Source: a virus
DNA length: 21,218 nucleotides
IMG/VR virus record: IMGVR_UViG_3300047586_000047
Coordinates: 1-21,218 of that record
Direction: 5' to 3' (one strand)
Position 1 is the first letter of the stretch; each line of letters opens with the position of its first letter. Shown here piece after piece: positions 19,430-21,218 of this stretch. The notes beneath the pieces are model-generated. The model made no database searches, had not been told where the DNA came from, and saw only the letters and a list, made by a program, of their open reading frames with translations. Both the position numbers and the translations under genes were made by a program.

Positions 19430-19686
19430 TTTGCGCCGTTCCGAGGGGGTGTTACAAGTCGTAACGCAGCATTCGGGCGGGCCTTCCCCGCCGTCTGTTT
19501 CCGCCACAGATCCGTGCAATCCGGACACCAGGCCACGGATTGCACCGGCGCGACCGCTTCCGCCGCCGGGATCGTCCGCCCGCAATATGTCACCAGCAGA
19601 TCCCGGTCATAGCGCAGCACCCGGTGCGCCTGGCTGGCGCGCGGATGATCCTTCAGCCATTTCCCAAGGCAACTCGTGGGATTCAT
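19426..19686 (-). CDS. Small Cys-containing phage protein
   Basis: I choose ATG 19686, which shares its A with the upstream TGA (TGATG), giving 86 aa (MNPTSCLGKWLKDHPRASQA). The pattern TYCGRTIPAAEA then VQSVAWCPDCTDLWRK, with spaced C...CxxC, is typical of short phage proteins with a single zinc site. It is translationally coupled on both sides. The function is unknown. Confidence 0.65.
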   Translation of the reverse strand: MNPTSCLGKWLKDHPRASQAHRVLRYDRDLLVTYCGRTIPAAEAVAPVQSVAWCPDCTDLWRKQTAGKARPNAALRLVTPPRNGAK

Positions 19687-19922
19687 CAATGCCGGCCATT
19701 CTTTTTGTCGAGCAAATTCTGCCCGGCTGCGAGACTGTCATGGCTAACACCCTGCTCGCCTTCCGCGCACCAATCCATTGGGCGGACGGTCGGCCAAAGA
19801 GTAACGATACCTTGCGGCAATATACCCGCCGCCGGCGGGTGGCGCCGGCAAACGCCCTGGCCATTGGCATCTTGGAGAATAGGACTGTAGAATCTACACA
19901 GAGTGCAGGAGGTCGGGCTCAT
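19686..19922 (-). CDS. Small four-cysteine protein, possible metal-binding
   Basis: I choose ATG 19922, which overlaps the upstream stop as ATGA, giving 78 aa. The pattern SCTLCRFYSPILQDANGQGV, then CRRHPPAA, WPTVRP and DWCAEGE is a recurrent small-protein signature in phages and bacteria (CxxC, CRxxPP, W-P-x-DWCGE) with four Cys placed to bind zinc or an iron-sulfur cluster. The longer frame to 19994 lies inside the neighbouring genes. The role is unknown. Confidence 0.7.
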   Translation of the reverse strand: MSPTSCTLCRFYSPILQDANGQGVCRRHPPAAGILPQGIVTLWPTVRPMDWCAEGEQGVSHDSLAAGQNLLDKKNGRH

Positions 19923-20050
19923 GCGCTTGCTCCTTCCTGATTTGGTTCCGGCTCCACATCCTTCGGCCAGTAACTGGCCGCAAGTTCCAACCATTCGGCC
20001 GGTAGATCCACGCTCCAGGTCTTGGCCAGGTCCTGGAAATACTCAGCCAT
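19919..20050 (-). CDS. 43-aa protein downstream of the ParB-like gene
   Basis: ATG 20050 opens a 43-codon frame reading MAEYFQDLAKTWSVDLPAEW then LELAASYWPKDVEPEPNQEG, ending in a TGA that overlaps the next start (ATGA). It overlaps the end of the ParB-like gene by eight bases. The coupled junctions on both sides and the regular amphipathic helix make it a real gene despite its length. A competing frame over the same bases is Arg/Trp-rich and unconvincing. Confidence 0.62.
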   Translation of the reverse strand: MAEYFQDLAKTWSVDLPAEWLELAASYWPKDVEPEPNQEGASA

Positions 20051-21218
20051 CGCCACCGGGCCCTCTTGATCGTCTGCATCGTTCGGCTTTATTTTCCTCG
20101 ACCGCTTTGGGCGCCACCGTCACCAGTTCGACGATATCGGAGCCGGTGAAGGCATGCTGGTACTGCCCGGGCTTGATACGCAGGCGCAGGTCCGGATCCT
20201 TCGCCTTGACCAGCGCCGTCTGGGCAGCATCCCAGCTCCGATCCAGCACCACATATCCGGAGCGGGCTTCGTCCGTCGTCAGCGATTTGATATTGAGTTC
20301 TTTTTCCTCCTTCTCCAACTCGAGCGAGCTCCAGGCCTCTTTTTTGCGGGTGTGGCAAGTTTTCCAGGTGCAGTAATGGTTGTTTTGCGCCCGGACGTAG
20401 AACGGGCAGGCCGTGCAGGCCGGCGGGTGGATCAGTTGGTCCAGGCGTTCGATCACGTCCGCCGGCGCACCCTGGGCGATCAGCGCCGCGGCGGCCACCA
20501 GGCCGCTGTGCAGTTGGTTAGTCCATTTTATCAACTGAGGGCGGTTCTGGGCGGTCAGTTCCTCGCCCTCGAGCGCCTTCTTGGCCAGGCGCATGTCCAC
20601 GTCGCCCAACACGGAGAGCGGCTGCAGGTATTTGGCAAACTTGCTGGTGGGCGTGTCCAGTTCCCACAGGCCCGGGCCGCCGCAGGGCGCGCCGGTGCGC
20701 CAACCATCCCACATCTTGATCGCCTTGTTATGATAAGCCAACCCATCCAGGGATTCTTGGATGACTGTGTCAGGCAGAACGCCGGCGATGACCAGTCTGA
20801 CGGCATCCTCGATCAGATCGGGCGCCACCCGCACCAGGATGAGCATCTTGCGAGCCGTTCCGACCGTGATCTCCCCGCTGGATAGTTTCTCCAGGGCGGC
20901 GGCCGGCAGATCCAGCAGCCGGACCGTGCCGCGCACCGTCGCCTCGTCGCAGCTGAAGAACTCGCCGGTCTCGGCGGAGGTTTTCCTGAACTTGTCCAAG
21001 TAGGTCTGCATGGCGCGCGCCCGCTCGACCGGGTTCAGCTCCCGGCGCTTGATGTTCTCCGCCACGGCCAACTCGAACATCTGCAGATCGTCCAGGTCGC
21101 GCACGAAGCAGGGCATCAACTGGTATTCATCCTTTCCCTGGCCAAGCAGTAACTTAAATGCCGCCAGGCGGGTATGGCCAAAGGCCAGTTCGTAGATCCT
21201 ATTCCCCTCGCCAGAACC
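20043..21218 (-). CDS. ParB/Spo0J-like protein with C-terminal cysteine cluster, open at the right edge
   Basis: The frame is open from the right edge for 391 codons to TGA 20043; the start lies outside. The visible N-terminus IYELAFGHTRLAAFKLL corresponds to the ParB GxRRLxAxxLL box, and ENIKRRELNPVERARAMQTY is box II. A helix-turn-helix segment follows (FSCDEATVRGTVRLLDLPAA, then LEKLSSGEITVGTARKM). The C-terminal half carries ACTACPFYVRAQNNHYCTWK and TCHTRKKEAW, a four-Cys cluster seen in phage ParB-like proteins. Plasmid and chromosome ParB proteins bind DNA and hydrolyse CTP. Phage relatives without an adjacent ParA may instead act in replication, transcription or host takeover. No parA is visible here. 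Confidence 0.85.
   Translation of the reverse strand, partial: GSGEGNRIYELAFGHTRLAAFKLLLGQGKDEYQLMPCFVRDLDDLQMFELAVAENIKRRELNPVERARAMQTYLDKFRKTSAETGEFFSCDEATVRGTVRLLDLPAAALEKLSSGEITVGTARKMLILVRVAPDLIEDAVRLVIAGVLPDTVIQESLDGLAYHNKAIKMWDGWRTGAPCGGPGLWELDTPTSKFAKYLQPLSVLGDVDMRLAKKALEGEELTAQNRPQLIKWTNQLHSGLVAAAALIAQGAPADVIERLDQLIHPPACTACPFYVRAQNNHYCTWKTCHTRKKEAWSSLELEKEEKELNIKSLTTDEARSGYVVLDRSWDAAQTALVKAKDPDLRLRIKPGQYQHAFTGSDIVELVTVAPKAVEENKAERCRRSRGPGGDG

Overview
The window reads as the head, packaging and front-tail module of a long-tailed (siphovirus-type), HK97-like phage or prophage. Every gene I accept is on the minus strand, so the biological order runs from the right edge to the left. No integrase, repressor, lysis or host gene is visible, so prophage versus free phage is not settled. 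The coding sequence is GC-rich. The short palindromic repeats scattered through it (an SPPAPL-coding hairpin, a GLDT/LLD-coding hairpin and TAGGGGCG hairpins) resemble repeats I associate with Chloroflexota (Anaerolineae-like) genomes. That host assignment is inference, not proof.

Right block (21218 to 17811): a ParB/Spo0J-like protein open at the right edge is followed by a tightly overlapping string of very small genes (43, 78, 86 and 126 aa), several with cysteine clusters. A probable promoter and a GA/GT microsatellite leader then precede a 124-aa helix-turn-helix-like protein, a 93-aa zinc-ribbon protein and an HNH endonuclease. Packaging block (17810 to 14520): P27-type small terminase, a 70-aa protein that appears to have been inserted with a 27-bp duplication, HK97-type large terminase, and a GGGPSL-motif (MptE/DUF115-like) protein with a C-terminal zinc ribbon.

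Control segment (14519 to 14282): the largest non-coding gap, 238 bp. It holds a perfect dyad, a promoter with an extended -10 box, a short structured leader and a strong intrinsic terminator, all facing the head and tail genes. The layout recalls the lambda pR'-tR' late switch.

Head block (14281 to 5900): a two-helix membrane protein, portal, a two-domain prohead protease, HK97-fold capsid, three small or accessory virion proteins including a parallel beta-helix protein, a large gp6-like connector and a gp10-like joining protein. Tail block (5900 to 1): tail-terminator-like protein, an 80-aa protein, two tandem tail-tube paralogues, a tail chaperone pair with a -1 frameshift heptamer, tape measure, and a tail protein open at the left edge.

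The most unusual property is repeat density. At least five families of short palindromic or 9-bp-periodic elements sit in the gaps between about 2.2 and 17.3 kb. Six elements lie in frame inside five virion or packaging genes, and copies of one family are always read in the same frame. Compensatory changes in the stems suggest the hairpins themselves are maintained. No gene-free stretch exceeds 300 bases.
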